Positions 13,020 to 24,749 of a DNA stretch of 64,000 nucleotides are shown in pieces. The notes beneath the pieces are model-generated. The model did not search any database, had not been told where the DNA came from, and was given only the letters and a program-made list of their open reading frames with translations. Location: NCBI RefSeq assembly GCF_016802725.1, contig NC_052668.1, positions 14,675,001-14,739,000 on the forward strand, written 5' to 3'. Positions within the stretch are counted from its first letter, which is position 1. Every line of letters starts with the position of its first letter. The position numbers and the translations under genes are program-made. The stretch comes from Solenopsis invicta. Lineage: Eukaryota; Arthropoda; Insecta; Hymenoptera; Formicidae.

Positions 13020-13197
13020 AGTGTATTTTTCCGAAGTTCACAAACACGTAAAATCATTGCGCCGCAATCTTATCGTGGACGAACCAGGAGCGGACGAGGA
13101 GCACCGAGAGATATTGCAGCAGTATATTTCCCAACGATATAGACACATTCGTTCATCTTGTTGTCAATTCTATCGACATCACGTGTTGTTATAGCAA
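13020..13197 (+). pseudogene. Short odorant-receptor-like coding fragment
   Basis: After an acceptor-like CTTATCTACAAG a plus-strand frame runs about 58 codons to a TAG at 13195-13197. The peptide includes SEVHKHVKSLRRNLIVDEPG and then EEHREILQQYI. An amphipathic helix with a DEPGADEEHRE turn followed by a basic helix resembles, in pattern only, the intracellular loop of insect 7tm_6 odorant receptors, where EEHxxLxxxIxxH-type helices precede a membrane segment. No membrane segments are seen beside it. If the resemblance is real, this is a lone fragment of a decayed receptor gene. A strong acceptor-like sequence (TTTTTCTTTTTCCAG) ends at 13250, but every frame after it stops quickly. Chance remains possible. 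Confidence 0.22.
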
Positions 13198-13297
13198 ACT
13201 CTTTATTCCACCCTACGGATTCGTACTATATACGTTTTTTCTTTTTCCAGCTAAATGATTGATCGCATCAATTGTTTACATGCTGTGTCTTGTGTTA

Positions 13298-13975
13298 CAT
13301 TAGAGGAGAGTTGCTGAATGTGTATCATTTAGGTTATTTCATTTTTTATAATATTTCCAATTTAATATATTGATTTGTACACAAATAAACATTGGAGATT
13401 AAAGCTTGAAATTTTTCAGACACCTGTTAATAAAATATTTAACCTTTCATCGATAACAAATTAATTTATTACAAGTTTTTTTTGTAATGTGTTATAAAAA
13501 GTATGATTTAAGCATCCAGTCACCTAAATCATTTCGCCTTTGAAAGTATCGAATTTATGAATTAAAACCATTAAAAATTTAAGAAAACATTAATTCTTAT
13601 TTTACTAATAGTTTGTCAAAATGAGACATTAATAATTAATAAATGATAATATATACTTACATAATGAAATAGTAAAGAAACGTCGAAATAAACAGGAATT
13701 TTAATTTATTTTTGTAATTAACACATTGCTATTCAACTCAATTAGTTTTATTATTATTAATAAAACTAATTGAGTTACATTACTATCAGTCTTACATTAC
13801 TATCATTTATTAATAAACTTTGTAATGGGATGATTTATGAGAAATTGATAAATTTAATAAAAGTATCGATTTAATTTTTGAAATAATTGCAAATATTATA
13901 AACAATAAATGTAAAGTATTCTATGTAATAAACTTTCTTTTAAAATAAAACAAAATAAAAATTTAATATAAAATT
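13298..13975 (+). repeat. Dispersed repeat H, copy 1 (about 700 bp)
   Basis: It begins CATTAGAGGAGAGTTGC and matches 48781-49545 in the same order and orientation. Shared anchors include TGATTTAAG(C/T)A-like and CAGTCACCTAA / CAGTCGCCTAA, CCTTTGA(A)AGTATC, TTTATTTTTG(T)AATTAACA and AATAAACtTTCTTTTA. No reading frame survives in either copy. It contains a private 19-bp palindrome (13735-13776) that is absent from copy 2. It is probably the remains of a transposable element of unknown class. Confidence 0.8.
13735..13776. repeat. Perfect 19-bp palindrome, 4-nt loop
   Basis: AACTCAATTAGTTTTATTA (13735-13753) is followed by TTAT and then by its exact reverse complement (13758-13776). It sits inside repeat H copy 1 and has no counterpart in copy 2, so it is an insertion there or was lost from the other copy. 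Confidence 0.85.
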
Positions 13976-14339
13976 GTATGTTTGTATAATTGACTACATA
14001 AATTGATCAAAAATTTATATTGATTGTAACAGTTGATGTTGCAAAATAAAATGTAATCTGTGAAATTTTATTATTCATTTCTCATTTATTCCATTATTTA
14101 TTTTTATCACTAAACGTTGCATGTATTAAGTAAAAATATAAAATATATATATCAATATCACTTATCAGAGGTATAATTTAAACTGTACGCATTCAGCAAA
14201 TATGCATTCAGCAAATCTCTATACACAATTTTATTATCGCATGTAAACGGAAAAAAAAAAATCTTCGTGTTGAAAGAGATACGTTCTACCGCCGATTACC
14301 TCACGTAAAATACACTCGATATACCATTATTGCAAGTTG

Positions 14340-14880
14340 GACATTTTCACAGAGTACAGGCGAATGCCGTCGTATCTCTCGTAGACAGGGAGGATACATG
14401 GGACAGGTGCGCGTGTCGTTACGTGCGAGAAGGATGCTGGGAGGGCCGAATGGAATTCAATGGTGCAGAATAGAACACCGAGGTGCCAGGTGTTCGGAGA
14501 GGTTTATTTTCGATTGCAGTTTCACCGAGTGCCGGTGCACCGGGGGCGGGTTACGCGGTGTCGTGTATTTTTAGTGATCGCACGGCATGCGGCACACCAC
14601 CGCGACGTTTCGACACGACCCGAAATAAGATGTTTATCGAACCGCTCGAATGGATCGCCCCGAGTTAGGGGGCTTTCAGGGAAAGTGGACCAGCCGACAC
14701 CGATCGCCGGCGAGGTCGCCGAGCGTTCGGGGAAGAGCAATCGCGGGTTCGCCCCGCGCGTATAAAACAAAACGCGCCGGAAATGAATGGGCGTTCGCGT
14801 GTACGTGTAGTAAAACCGTGTACCTCTCCTCCCTTCCGTAGTCAGTGTAAAACGATACGTGCAAACGTGTGAAACTTATT
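14340..14880 (+). promoter_or_regulatory. GC/CpG-rich block with TATA and Inr-like motifs
   Basis: This block is conspicuously GC- and CpG-rich between AT-rich flanks. It holds TATAAAAC at 14761 and a perfect arthropod initiator TCAGT at 14842-14846. The two are about 80 bp apart, too far for one core promoter, so only one of them could be functional. A (TC)19 run, which on the other strand is a GAGA-factor-type site, follows at 14945. No convincing long frame starts downstream. It may be a promoter or the 5' untranslated exon of a gene with a long first intron, or simply an unmethylated CpG block. Confidence 0.3.
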
Positions 14881-14942
14881 AGACTTTAAAGCAGGTCAGC
14901 AGTTTATTTTTTCTAGATAGGATAAATCTTTGTTCCATTTCC

Positions 14943-14944
<2 letters not shown>

Positions 14945-14982
<38 letters not shown>
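14945..14982. repeat. (TC)19 microsatellite / GAGA tract
   Basis: An uninterrupted run of 19 TC units immediately downstream of the GC-rich promoter-like block. GAGA-factor-type proteins bind the complementary GA repeats in insects. Confidence 0.95.
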
Positions 14983-14984
<2 letters not shown>

Positions 14985-17900
14985 CCCCAGGAATGTCACG
15001 GACTCGCGAATCGTTCAAACTTCGAAGCAATTATTTTTGCAGACGCTGTTAGCGAGCGTCCGCCGATTATTTCGAGAAGCGGCTACGTTCCGCGCGTGCC
15101 ATCAAAGACACCTCTTCCATTAGAAACTCGACGGATCGTTGACCTTACCGAACTTAAAATTGCGCGCGTCCTCTTATCGATTAACAAGATTGCGGCAACG
15201 TTATGCAAGACGTATTGCGGCGTCTCCGAGTCTAATCTGTTTTCGATCGTCGGCGTGACGCATCGCAAGTACGTCGTACGGACTTTTTTTAACGTGCACC
15301 CCGCGTCTGCGAGGATGCGAAGTAGCAAGTTTTGATTAGGCTTATCTCTCGCCGGAGATTAGATACTTTCTGGACGCGCACGCCGCCGTGCCGCCGGCTG
15401 CGCGTTTATTGAAATGAGGTGATGGGATCGTGATTCTCTGGTAAACATTGAACGCGAGGCGCGCCTTTATTTATTCGAATCGATCGATTTGCTAAACGCG
15501 GTTCCAAGAGCTGCCCGATTGAGAAAATAATAGCGGATATAGTAACGAAATTCGTACGTATAAACGCAGCTAACACGTCTTGACAAATTTTTCGTCAAAA
15601 TATAAAACCTTTCTCTCGTCAAAATTATTTTTTTCCGCGCGAGTGTTTCATGAAATTCGTATTCGAAACATTAAGCCACCTCCCAAATGCGTATTTCTTT
15701 ACGCTTCATCAAAAAAGAATAATATAGCTGATAAAATAAATAGAGTGAATTTTGTAATAAAAGTGATATTTTATAAATTTTACAAACAGCATTAAGAAAT
15801 TAAAATTTCATTCTGTCTGAGTTTATTTATTTTTGTATCAAGAGACACGAAATTAGGTCAATGATGCTGAAACTCGGTCCACATTGCAAGGCATCCCGGA
15901 GCTACGAAGCACACTGCGAAACTTCAAGCTGCTTATTGACTTGTTCTTTTGCTTCGTTGTGAGTTCAAGAGTACACGAGTGGCAACAGATGGCGAGGACT
16001 CAAGAAAAGTTCATCTTAAGGAACTTAGTCGAGTCGAGAGTAATCCATGTGTTGATTCCGCCTCCGAGACGGAAGCGGTTTACTATTTACCCGCGTGCAT
16101 TAAAGTGCAATTCGTGGACAAGCTTCTGCTTCAAAACTTAATCCCGAAAAGCACCGACACGATACTTGTCGGATAAAAAAAGATGAATAAACGCGGAAAT
16201 AGAAAAAAATCAAAGCTTACAATTTTAGAGTAAATTTTAGAGATGACATCCCCCGCTCTAAAAATAGACGATTCGTTAGATATTTTATATTTTCAACACT
16301 TGTGTATTTAAACGATAAAAAAAAAAACGAATTACGTGACATACTCGCAAAGAGGATTTTTTTTTCACGAGCGCTTCTCATAATTTTATCGATCACGCAT
16401 GTCGCGCATGACGGACCTTATACGGAAAGTGTGAAAAAAAAAAAAAAAACGATACGTGTGGAGAGTTTATGACTATCGTTCGCAAATGGGGAACGAACTG
16501 TGAAATATTCGCGCATTCTTCCATTTTTATGAGAACGCTATACAAGCTGTAATTTAACAACAGAATTAAAAGTTATATTATTAACGTGTTGCATCATAAA
16601 CGTGTACCACATGTTTTCTGCGGACTTAATAAATGCGTAGCCATCAAGATGTGCCTCGAGATTTAAATAGCTCCGTCTAATCTAATCATAGTTCGCGAAA
16701 CGACATCCGACGATTCTGCGACGATTCTTGTACATTATTCCTATATTTTTTTCTTCCGCTTTGATCTCCAGCTTGGAAACTCTCCAATTGTCATATTCTT
16801 AAATTATATAATAATTTGACCAAGGTGTGCCTGACAGTATCAAAACGACATTTTTACGAACTCGATAACTAACGTCGATTAAGTAGTTTTGACTATCGAG
16901 TCATTCTAAGAAGGACGGCATCTACGTTATGCTGTTATTTGTTCGCATTGTTATCTCGCCCCACGTTTGCGCGGAACGCCTCGCAAAGCGGAATATGAGC
17001 CGCGTGTAAAATACCGTGGTGCCCACGGCTGTCACATGATAAAGTAAATCGAATCGGGTGTCTACGCGCGCAACAACAACAGCAACGCGCAATGTGAGTG
17101 GCAGACGGCGAGTATTTCGGAGAGTATACCTGACCGTCCGCACCTTGCCCGAGTGTCCGAGTTGCCATTTTCAAGCGTCTATATCAAGAACGAGCCGCGG
17201 CAAAAATACAATAACAAGAGAGAAAGCGGATATCGCAGAGGGGAAAAGGAGGCCGAATGGAAGATACGCGGGTTTTTGCGTTATTCATTTTCTAATGGGC
17301 GCAAATATCCGATAAAAAGTCCGCGAAAAAGGAAATGCAAATACTAACGTTGCAAAACAAGACGTGTGTGCGTCGTAAAAGATTAACAAGCGTAATATTT
17401 CTGCCTCGGAGTACGGCGGGAATATTCATAGTGGACAGACCGACCGGGTGTGCTGTGCTTATTTCTCCTGTTTGCGTTGGCACGAAGCGTCTAGCATCAT
17501 CAAGTGGTTGCTCTACATTGTGAAGCGTGCTAAACCACGGATTTATAGATAGCAGAAATAATAAATGTGCGGCGGGGCGTAATACGAGCCGTAAAAATCA
17601 TTCGCGCGCCCGACGTTGCGTAAGTCCCTTTCGACGAGGACAAGTGTATTAATTTTACGAATACAACTGTCTATTTTCAATCTCGGTTAAAGAGTGCGAG
17701 ATATAAGGATGACAGACGCAATTTTTCTATTTTTATTCCTCGATTCAAAATGTTTTCTCATGAATCTTTCGAAAACGAAGAATGGGTATTGATATCTCTA
17801 CCTTTGAGTCCTCACGAGACTCTCGGCAACATTTTGCATTTTCACGGGGTCGTTTGCCCCGCTTAATTATAGCGCGTCCTCTATTTTTACGCATTCTCTA

Positions 17901-18642
17901 TTTTTAAATGATCGAGATACATTGTGAGTAGTCCGCCGGTTAATTTCCTGTTTATCTCTCGCGGCCAGTTCGAGTAGCGGTTTCGTCCCGCTTGCAAAAA
18001 CCGACGAAGTACGTATGGAAAGCTGATTCTTAATCAACGACACGCCTAATATGCAAAGAACGTATATACCGCGCGATTCGCTATTGTCGAATACCTGCCT
18101 ACGAATCGGATCTCGCGATCGTTGAAACGATTTTCTTCTCGCGAGTGAAAGCAACGTCGCTGGTAGCACAAGCCGAATCGTAATACTTTACCACGGGCAA
18201 GCGCGCACTGCCTCGTGTCCGCTTTCTTAGGATCATATTAATTGCAAACTTGCGCCCGCTAATCACTGGGAGTTTCCTCTTTCGCTCTCCTATTCGGCGA
18301 TCCCGGGAATTGCATTTTAGTTGCGATGACCACCGCGCGCGCGAGAGCGACAGAGACGGAGTGCCGAGAGCGGAAAGGTGCATCTCGCTGTCGTTTTTCT
18401 CGCGTACGAGGAGCGCGCGATTCTCCATTGTATGCGTGGCGAAATTATTCACGCCGGTGAAAGCTAGTGATACGGAGATAAGCGCCGCTACTAACGCGAT
18501 GTTTGTCGCTTTCTATAATTGCTAATTAGTTATAACGATTGACGACGCGCGCCGTAATTCCGCGCGTAAATCCGAAACTGTTTAGCACAATTTTAAATAT
18601 CGATGTAAGAAATTATTCGCTTACCGCTGTAAAATTATTTCT
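14983..18642. other. Non-coding stretch with GC-richer blocks
   Basis: GC/CpG-richer at about 15030-15560, 16920-17650 and 17920-18570. Several overlapping frames of 60-117 codons exist on both strands in these blocks, as expected where stop codons are rare. None has splice context or a recognisable motif. Confidence 0.55.
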
Positions 18643-18900
18643 ATACGGAAAGAACAATTTTGCTGCGCATATCTATTTAATATTTTAATTGGATAAAAGG
18701 CAAAAAATAATTTTATTCTGGACCGTGAAAATAATTATGTAGGGGGACGCTCAAACGCAATATATTTGTTGCTGCAAAAAAAGTTTTAACATTCTACCAA
18801 CCATCTTAAACGTCCGATATAATTTTTTTGACAGTTCAACACAATTATTCTCAGATCTATATTTCGGCAAGATCTAAACATAATTATGCTTTTTCCGCGT
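18643..18900 (+). mobile_element. MITE family E, copy 1
   Basis: It starts TATACGGAAAGAACAATTTT and ends in CTTTTTCCGCGT, an imperfect inverted repeat. Inner landmarks GACGCTCAAACG, TTGCTGCAAAAA and AGTTTTAACATTCTACCAAC recur in the copies at 23459 (inverted) and 56145. Non-coding. Confidence 0.75.
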
Positions 18901-19605
18901 AGGTATTCGATAATTATTTCGATACTTGATATTATTTTTTTTCACGGTTTTAAATTTTACTTTCCTTCATATTTATTAATGTCACTTACATCTTATTAGC
19001 AAAACGGATTTCAGCCGTAATCAATGTTAAAAATTGCGTATTGCTGATAAATCACGATAATTAAATACACTAGCGCAGCGAACGAATGCAGCAAGGAATT
19101 CTCGCGAGAAAGTACGTTTCGGTGAACGCGGCGCGTAGCAATTATAATTTACAGTTGGCCCGACGGATCTAACGATTCTAGAAAAGCGTTTCGCAATACG
19201 GCCCGTATAAACAAGCCAAAGATATCGCGCGATGTTAGCTCACACACAAAAGTAAAGATAGAATCTCTACTAGTGGCGTGACTTCGCAAGTACCAGTGTA
19301 ACGAATGGTCCGACTTTATTTTTGGACCACCGGGTATATCACTGGTTAATGACGGACCGGTAGTGAATTTAGATTGGATCTCTCTCGTCAATCAAGAAAT
19401 TGAAGCAAAGGTGATTAGGCAAGATATCAGTTTCCGGCTCGTTGTTTATCCGACACGGTAGATTAAGCACTTGTTTGCGCGCTACAATTTTGTATTATCA
19501 TGCATATTATCATTAATTAGCGATATTTTTAGACGACATATTTTCAAATGTCATTTTTTGTTAATGTGGCGTCTTATCTGTGATCTAAAAATATAATGTT
19601 TGTTC
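18901..19605. other. Non-coding stretch
   Basis: Sits between MITE E copy 1 and MITE B. Nothing recognised. Confidence 0.6.
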
Positions 19606-19609
19606 TACA

Positions 19610-19870
19610 CTGAAAAAAAGTTTGATAACAATATTCAAGCTTATTGTTAGGTGATAGTTATCAAGCTTTGGTGAAATAGTTTCAAATAAATATTCTGTTA
19701 ATGTTACCAAATATTTAGTGATCGTTTAATAACAGATTAGTTACTGTTATTATGTTTGTTTACTATTAATATAATTAATAAATATTACTGAATATTTAAT
19801 TATACTAATCAAATATTTATTTGAAATTACTTTATCAAAGCTTAATTATTATTAAAAAATTTTTTTTCAG
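19610..19870. mobile_element. Foldback MITE B with TACA target duplication
   Basis: It runs from CTGAAAAAAAG to TTTTTTTCAG and is flanked on both sides by TACA (19606-19609 and 19871-19874), a clean 4-bp target duplication. Inner inverted tracts match well: AAGCTTTGGTGAAATAGTTT against AAGCTTTGATAAAGTAATTT, both followed by CAAATAAATATT. Non-coding. Confidence 0.8.
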
Positions 19871-19874
19871 TACA

Positions 19875-22800
19875 TCTCTCTACAAAATTTCCATCAAATA
19901 TCCGTACAAATATATTGTAGTCGGTTTCATGTGATTCATAACGCCTCTATACGAATACTTTCATTTACTTTCTAAAATAAATCCTACTCTTTTTTTCTTG
20001 ATAAAACAAGATGTATATATAAAAATTAACAAAACCTGCATTCGTAAGCATAATGAATATGTCTCTTGTTATCGTATGGTAATCGTGATCTACCCTGTCC
20101 TTGCACAGTGCTCAGTATATCAACGATAATTGCGAGAACAAACGCGTAGTCGCGTTAAATTATTGTCTCCTTAATCAAGGCGGCAAGCTTCGGGCGCGAG
20201 TGTATTTGACTGCTTTACTTCGCAGTGCTAATCACGCTAATTACGAACTCGAATGTCTTCGCTTGCACGTCCTCGTTAAATTGCCGACACCGAAGCCGCG
20301 AGATAAGGAAGGAAGTTTGGCGAACCGACAAGCCACGCGGATGACAGACAGTTTACCGCAGTTTACCGAATCTCTATTACATCAAAAGATAAAGATCTAT
20401 TTGGAGGAGACAACGAAGTCATGTAATAAAAGATACTAAGATTTCGAAGAGCGAAAATGATGCATAAAGAGTTTATTGTATATGCAGAGAGAAAAAAAAT
20501 GTCGAACAGTTCAATTAATTTCTGTAACAGCAGAAAATTGTGTTAGTGCAATGACTCAATTTTTCCATTCAAATGGGCAGCATTACAAGCAATAACTTTT
20601 CGTACAATTGATATCTTTTGTTTCGATGGACAATGGAACAGACAAACGCGATGACTGAGTCAAATGCATTTACATGACTGTGCAGACACAAAAAAAATTA
20701 TACTCGACTGTCTGTCTCAAATGCATAAGGTGAACAATTCCTCATTGTATCGATGCACTGACGTATAATGAGACTCGGTATACGCGAAGGGAATGTAATA
20801 TTATCGCAATATACTATATAGTCCCGCGAAAGAAACCTTCGACACTGTGCACAATAAAATCAACTGCTAAAAGACAGTGTGTAATCAACACTTGCAAGTA
20901 TCTCCTGGAAAATAAAGAAATGTATTCGAAAAGAAGGTAAATAAAATTAAAAAAAGAAACTTCTATTAGAAATAGTTAAAGAAGTTTTTAGTCCATATAA
21001 ACTTTCAAATAAATTAATTTTTTCACGTTATTTATTAAGCAAGCATCAACAATTCGGCTTTTACAAACAAATAAGAACTTTAGAGTTAATAATTCTAAAT
21101 TTGCTAGACAGCTGCCTTCGTGTTAAAAAGTGATCTATTGACAGCCGTCTGTTGACGTAATTCATGAATCTGCCTATCACTGAAAAAAATATCTTGCGCA
21201 AACAGATAACGGAAATATTAATCATATAAATAATGAAACATTAAATATCTCCTAATTACCTAATGCCACAGTCATAAAATCGCCAAGATAATCGAGTGAA
21301 ATTTAATCAAATCTACATTTTATTTGCGTTGGCGGAAACACTTTTTACTTATGTAAAATATATTCTCTTGTTGCAGTAATTTATAATATTTTTTCTATTC
21401 GACAATAAATAGAATATAAATCCCACTCCAGAAATAAATTTAAATTATTTATCGATTACAAGGACTTTTCTACCTTGATTAGTCGCTTTCGTGACACGGT
21501 AATTTCCTCGTATGACATTAATTAAAGCTACACCGGTCGGGGCCTCGTATCAAATACATACTTATTATGCTTCACCCGGTAGGTAAAGTGCACTAATCTG
21601 ATGCGTATCATTTAGTAATCTCGCGCTGCAACCTGATTCAAGCTTGAATCACATTATCCATTTCAAGTAGAATCAGTGAAGTTCATTGCAAAATACCTTG
21701 TATCCTCGTTTAAACCGGATACACATTATTTTAAATTTCTTTCTCGAATCACACAAAACGATTTCTATGTATGAACACGATCATATTTTCCTACAATTAT
21801 TTAATATTCATATTTGACTTTCTCGTGAAGAAAAAAATTCGCATTACGTGGAAGTTAGTGAGCGCAGCACAGATTTACATCAAACTTTAAAAACGAAATA
21901 AAAAGCGAAAGAAAATAAGCAAAGGCTGCTTAAATCTCGCAAGAAACAAAATCAGAAAGGTATACGAGATACGCTACTGCGACTAGTGCAGGTATTATGC
22001 AACGGACGAGAAGTTCCCTCGCCCTCTCATTCTCTCCTACCTCCACCTTCTTGGCGAAGCAACAAGTTGTCTCGAAGCGCATGACCGACGACGTTCTTTC
22101 CGCGAAAAACTCCGATATTTCCGACTACTCCGCCGTGGATTTATCTTATCGTGAGCGATTGCAAGACACTGTCGCCGCTACAAAATTCACTACACGTGTC
22201 TTTACTTAAGGTGTACGGGTACACAAAGATTCACGCTAATGCATACAACGGCGCAGATGCATTTCACGATACGATACGCGCACACGCGAACCGCAATTTG
22301 CAATCCCATAAATCGTTCCCCGTGAATTTACCTCGAATTACATTTTACTAAACTCCACTTCTCTCAAGAACTACTTGTTCTTGGCGAAAAAAATTTGTCA
22401 GGTTTTCCAAGATAAATTAAAAAGAAAGGCAACACAGTTTCTACATGTGTTCCTTCGGGGAAACAATTTTTAAAACTGTATAAATTTTTAGATAACATTT
22501 TCATAACATTTTTATGCTGTTTGTAATATGCGTAACAATCAAAAAATCTAAATGAAGAAAAAAGAGATTGGAGTAGAATTGCAAATAATTGATGTTTCTA
22601 ATTAAGCTTACATTAATGTAAAAATTGCAAAGATGTAAATACTTGAGAAATCATAAAATACATGACCTGAAAATTAATTTTAATATCTATTTGAAAACTG
22701 TTACACAATTTATATATACACTTTAGACTGTCGTGCAAAAATGTGTAGCTATATTCTCTTCGTACTATCATTTTACATAACAGTTATTGAAAGTACTTTG

Positions 22801-23458
22801 TACTATTACCACAATCAAGTTTATATTCTTTGACGTTAATAAAATTGCCCTCTCCGATTTTTCGAGCGCTATCCCACGATAGCTCAACGAGAAATACGTT
22901 TATTTATAATCGTGTGCGTCACAGTTATCGTTACAACATTTTAATAATGTATTCCAAAGATAAATTAGATTCAGAAATTATAAAACAAGAATATATTGAG
23001 ATTGTAATAATTTTTAATTATGAGCTTAAGTTGATCAATCGCTACATCGCGTAAAGTTCACGAGTTCAGCTATTTAATGTTTCTCCGAAACGCTAAAAAC
23101 AATTTAATCCATGAATGAATTATTCAACAAAATCATTTATATTTAACTTCATATAATTAATTATGCATATGAAGTTTATAATTAAATTTATACGTTATTT
23201 TATTTTCACCTATTTCATTTCGCTTGAAGCAACATGGACAAATCATCATGGATTAGAAAAGATTAATATAAATTTAACATATCAAAAATGCAATTATCAT
23301 AAATAAATTAGAACATCATATTATTTAATCGTAAAATCTACTTTTCACGAAGCTTATATTAGCTACTGAAATATATTATTCTATCGTCATCTATTTTTAC
23401 CATACCTGTAACCGTCGATAAATTCGAATATCACATCAAAGTTTTAATTCGATATCAT
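19875..23458. other. Non-coding stretch
   Basis: The plus frame 20101-20439 (112 codons) is the only sizeable one. It starts at a non-ATG codon, has no domain I recognise and lacks splice signals. A short hairpin (AACTTCATAT / ATATGAAGTT) lies near 23140-23175. Confidence 0.55.
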
Positions 23459-23694
23459 CCCACGGAATGATTTGTTAAAGTATCTAAAAGTTTGGCTGGA
23501 TACTGATCTAAAAATAATTTTATTAATAATCTAGCAAAATAGTTATGTAAGACGCTCCAATGATTGTTAGACGTCAAAACTTTTTGCAGCGCTGTTCATC
23601 GTGCTCGAATGTTCTTCATAATTATTTTAATAATCCAGCCAAGTTATTTTCACAAATTTTTTTAGACACTTCAGCAAAATGTTCTTTCCGTGGG
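23459..23694 (-). mobile_element. MITE family E, copy 2 (inverted)
   Basis: It has the clearest ends of the family: CCCACGGAATGA on the left and TCTTTCCGTGGG on the right, with further inverted matching into TAAAGTATCTAAAA / GAAGTGTCTAAAA. It lies opposite to copies 1 and 3. Matching inner parts, read on the minus strand, are ATAATTATGAAGAACATTCGAGCA, split here as ATAATTATGAAG and AACATTCGAGCA, and GCTGCAAAAAGTTTTGACG. Confidence 0.8.
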
Positions 23695-24511
23695 TAAGGT
23701 CAAATTAATAATTAATTCAATATCGCGCAATAAATTTAAGTCCCATGTATTATTAAATCGATAATTAGGCAATCATCGGCCTACGAATTATTATAATAAG
23801 AGAGGATTAATTGTGCGCAATAATCATTAAATATTCCATACCGAATGATCGCGTCTTTGAATGACGAACGCAACGGCATGCGGCACAAGGAGCCATTCAT
23901 GCCACCGTCACCGCCTGCTGGTTCGGGCGTCGCCGAGCGAGTGATGGCAAGGTGAACGCGCGTATGTACGTACACACCAACGCGCACTGTATATGTAAGT
24001 TACACACAAAAACAAACGTTGAGCGTACTATGTCAATAATCGATCACTACAACGAAATATTCACCACGTTGTAAAATAAATGTATGCCGAATATTCTATC
24101 CCGTCTTTTTAACATAACTTCGAGCGTGCTATCATCGCTTGTAAAAAAAAATTCAACGTTTGTGTGTGAAGAATTATACTTTAATGATGAAAAATTTATT
24201 TCTCTGTGATTCAATATTGCATATATATATAACAATTTTTTTATTCTGACAGAAATAAAATTTGATACCACGTTGGCCAATTTTAATGAATTATTCTGAT
24301 CTGGATGAGTATTAAAAGTTTCGAGTTTCGTCTTTAATTAATCTCCAAAATACCTTTTTAAAAATTACACAATGATCGTAAGATACACACTATTCGTGAG
24401 AATAATTAATAGATAAAAAATTCTTATAAAAAGAAATCATTACGTAACACGACATATCGAGTATTTGTGATGTAATCAAAAAATACAAGCGATATTTTAT
24501 ACATATACATA
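23695..24511. other. Non-coding stretch between two MITEs
   Basis: Slightly GC-richer at 23860-23960. No gene seen. Confidence 0.6.
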
Positions 24512-24749
24512 CATAAAAAAGAATAAGTACCAAATCAACAATTCATTGTTTCATATATAAGCAAGAATATAAAATCTTCTTTAAAAAATTTATAATCTTA
24601 AACAGACATAATTTCGTAACATAAAATTTTGTTTCTTCATGGAAGTAAATTATGTCTGTTTAGGATTATAAATTCTTTCAAGAAGTTTTTATATTCTTGT
24701 TTATAGATGAAATTATGAATTGTTGATTTGATACTAATTTATTTCTGTG
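24512..24749. mobile_element. Foldback MITE A, copy 1
   Basis: It is almost fully palindromic. The left arm contains GTACCAAATCAACAATTCAT and the right arm, read in reverse, GTATCAAATCAACAATTCAT. The central tracts AAACAGACATAATTT / AAATTATGTCTGTTT also pair. A second copy lies at 30920. No coding capacity. Confidence 0.85.

Noticed and set aside
14460..14864. Cluster of overlapping frames on both strands
   Set aside because: All three or four frames are simultaneously open because the DNA is GC-rich; none has a motif or consistent splice context. Better explained as a promoter-like block.
20101..20439. 112-codon plus-strand frame
   Set aside because: Starts at a non-ATG codon, shows no recognisable domain, no acceptor or donor, and ends in AT-rich sequence.
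21178..21300. CACTGAAAAAAATAT start resembling the MITE ends
   Set aside because: No matching inverted right end within several hundred bases; probably chance in A-rich DNA.
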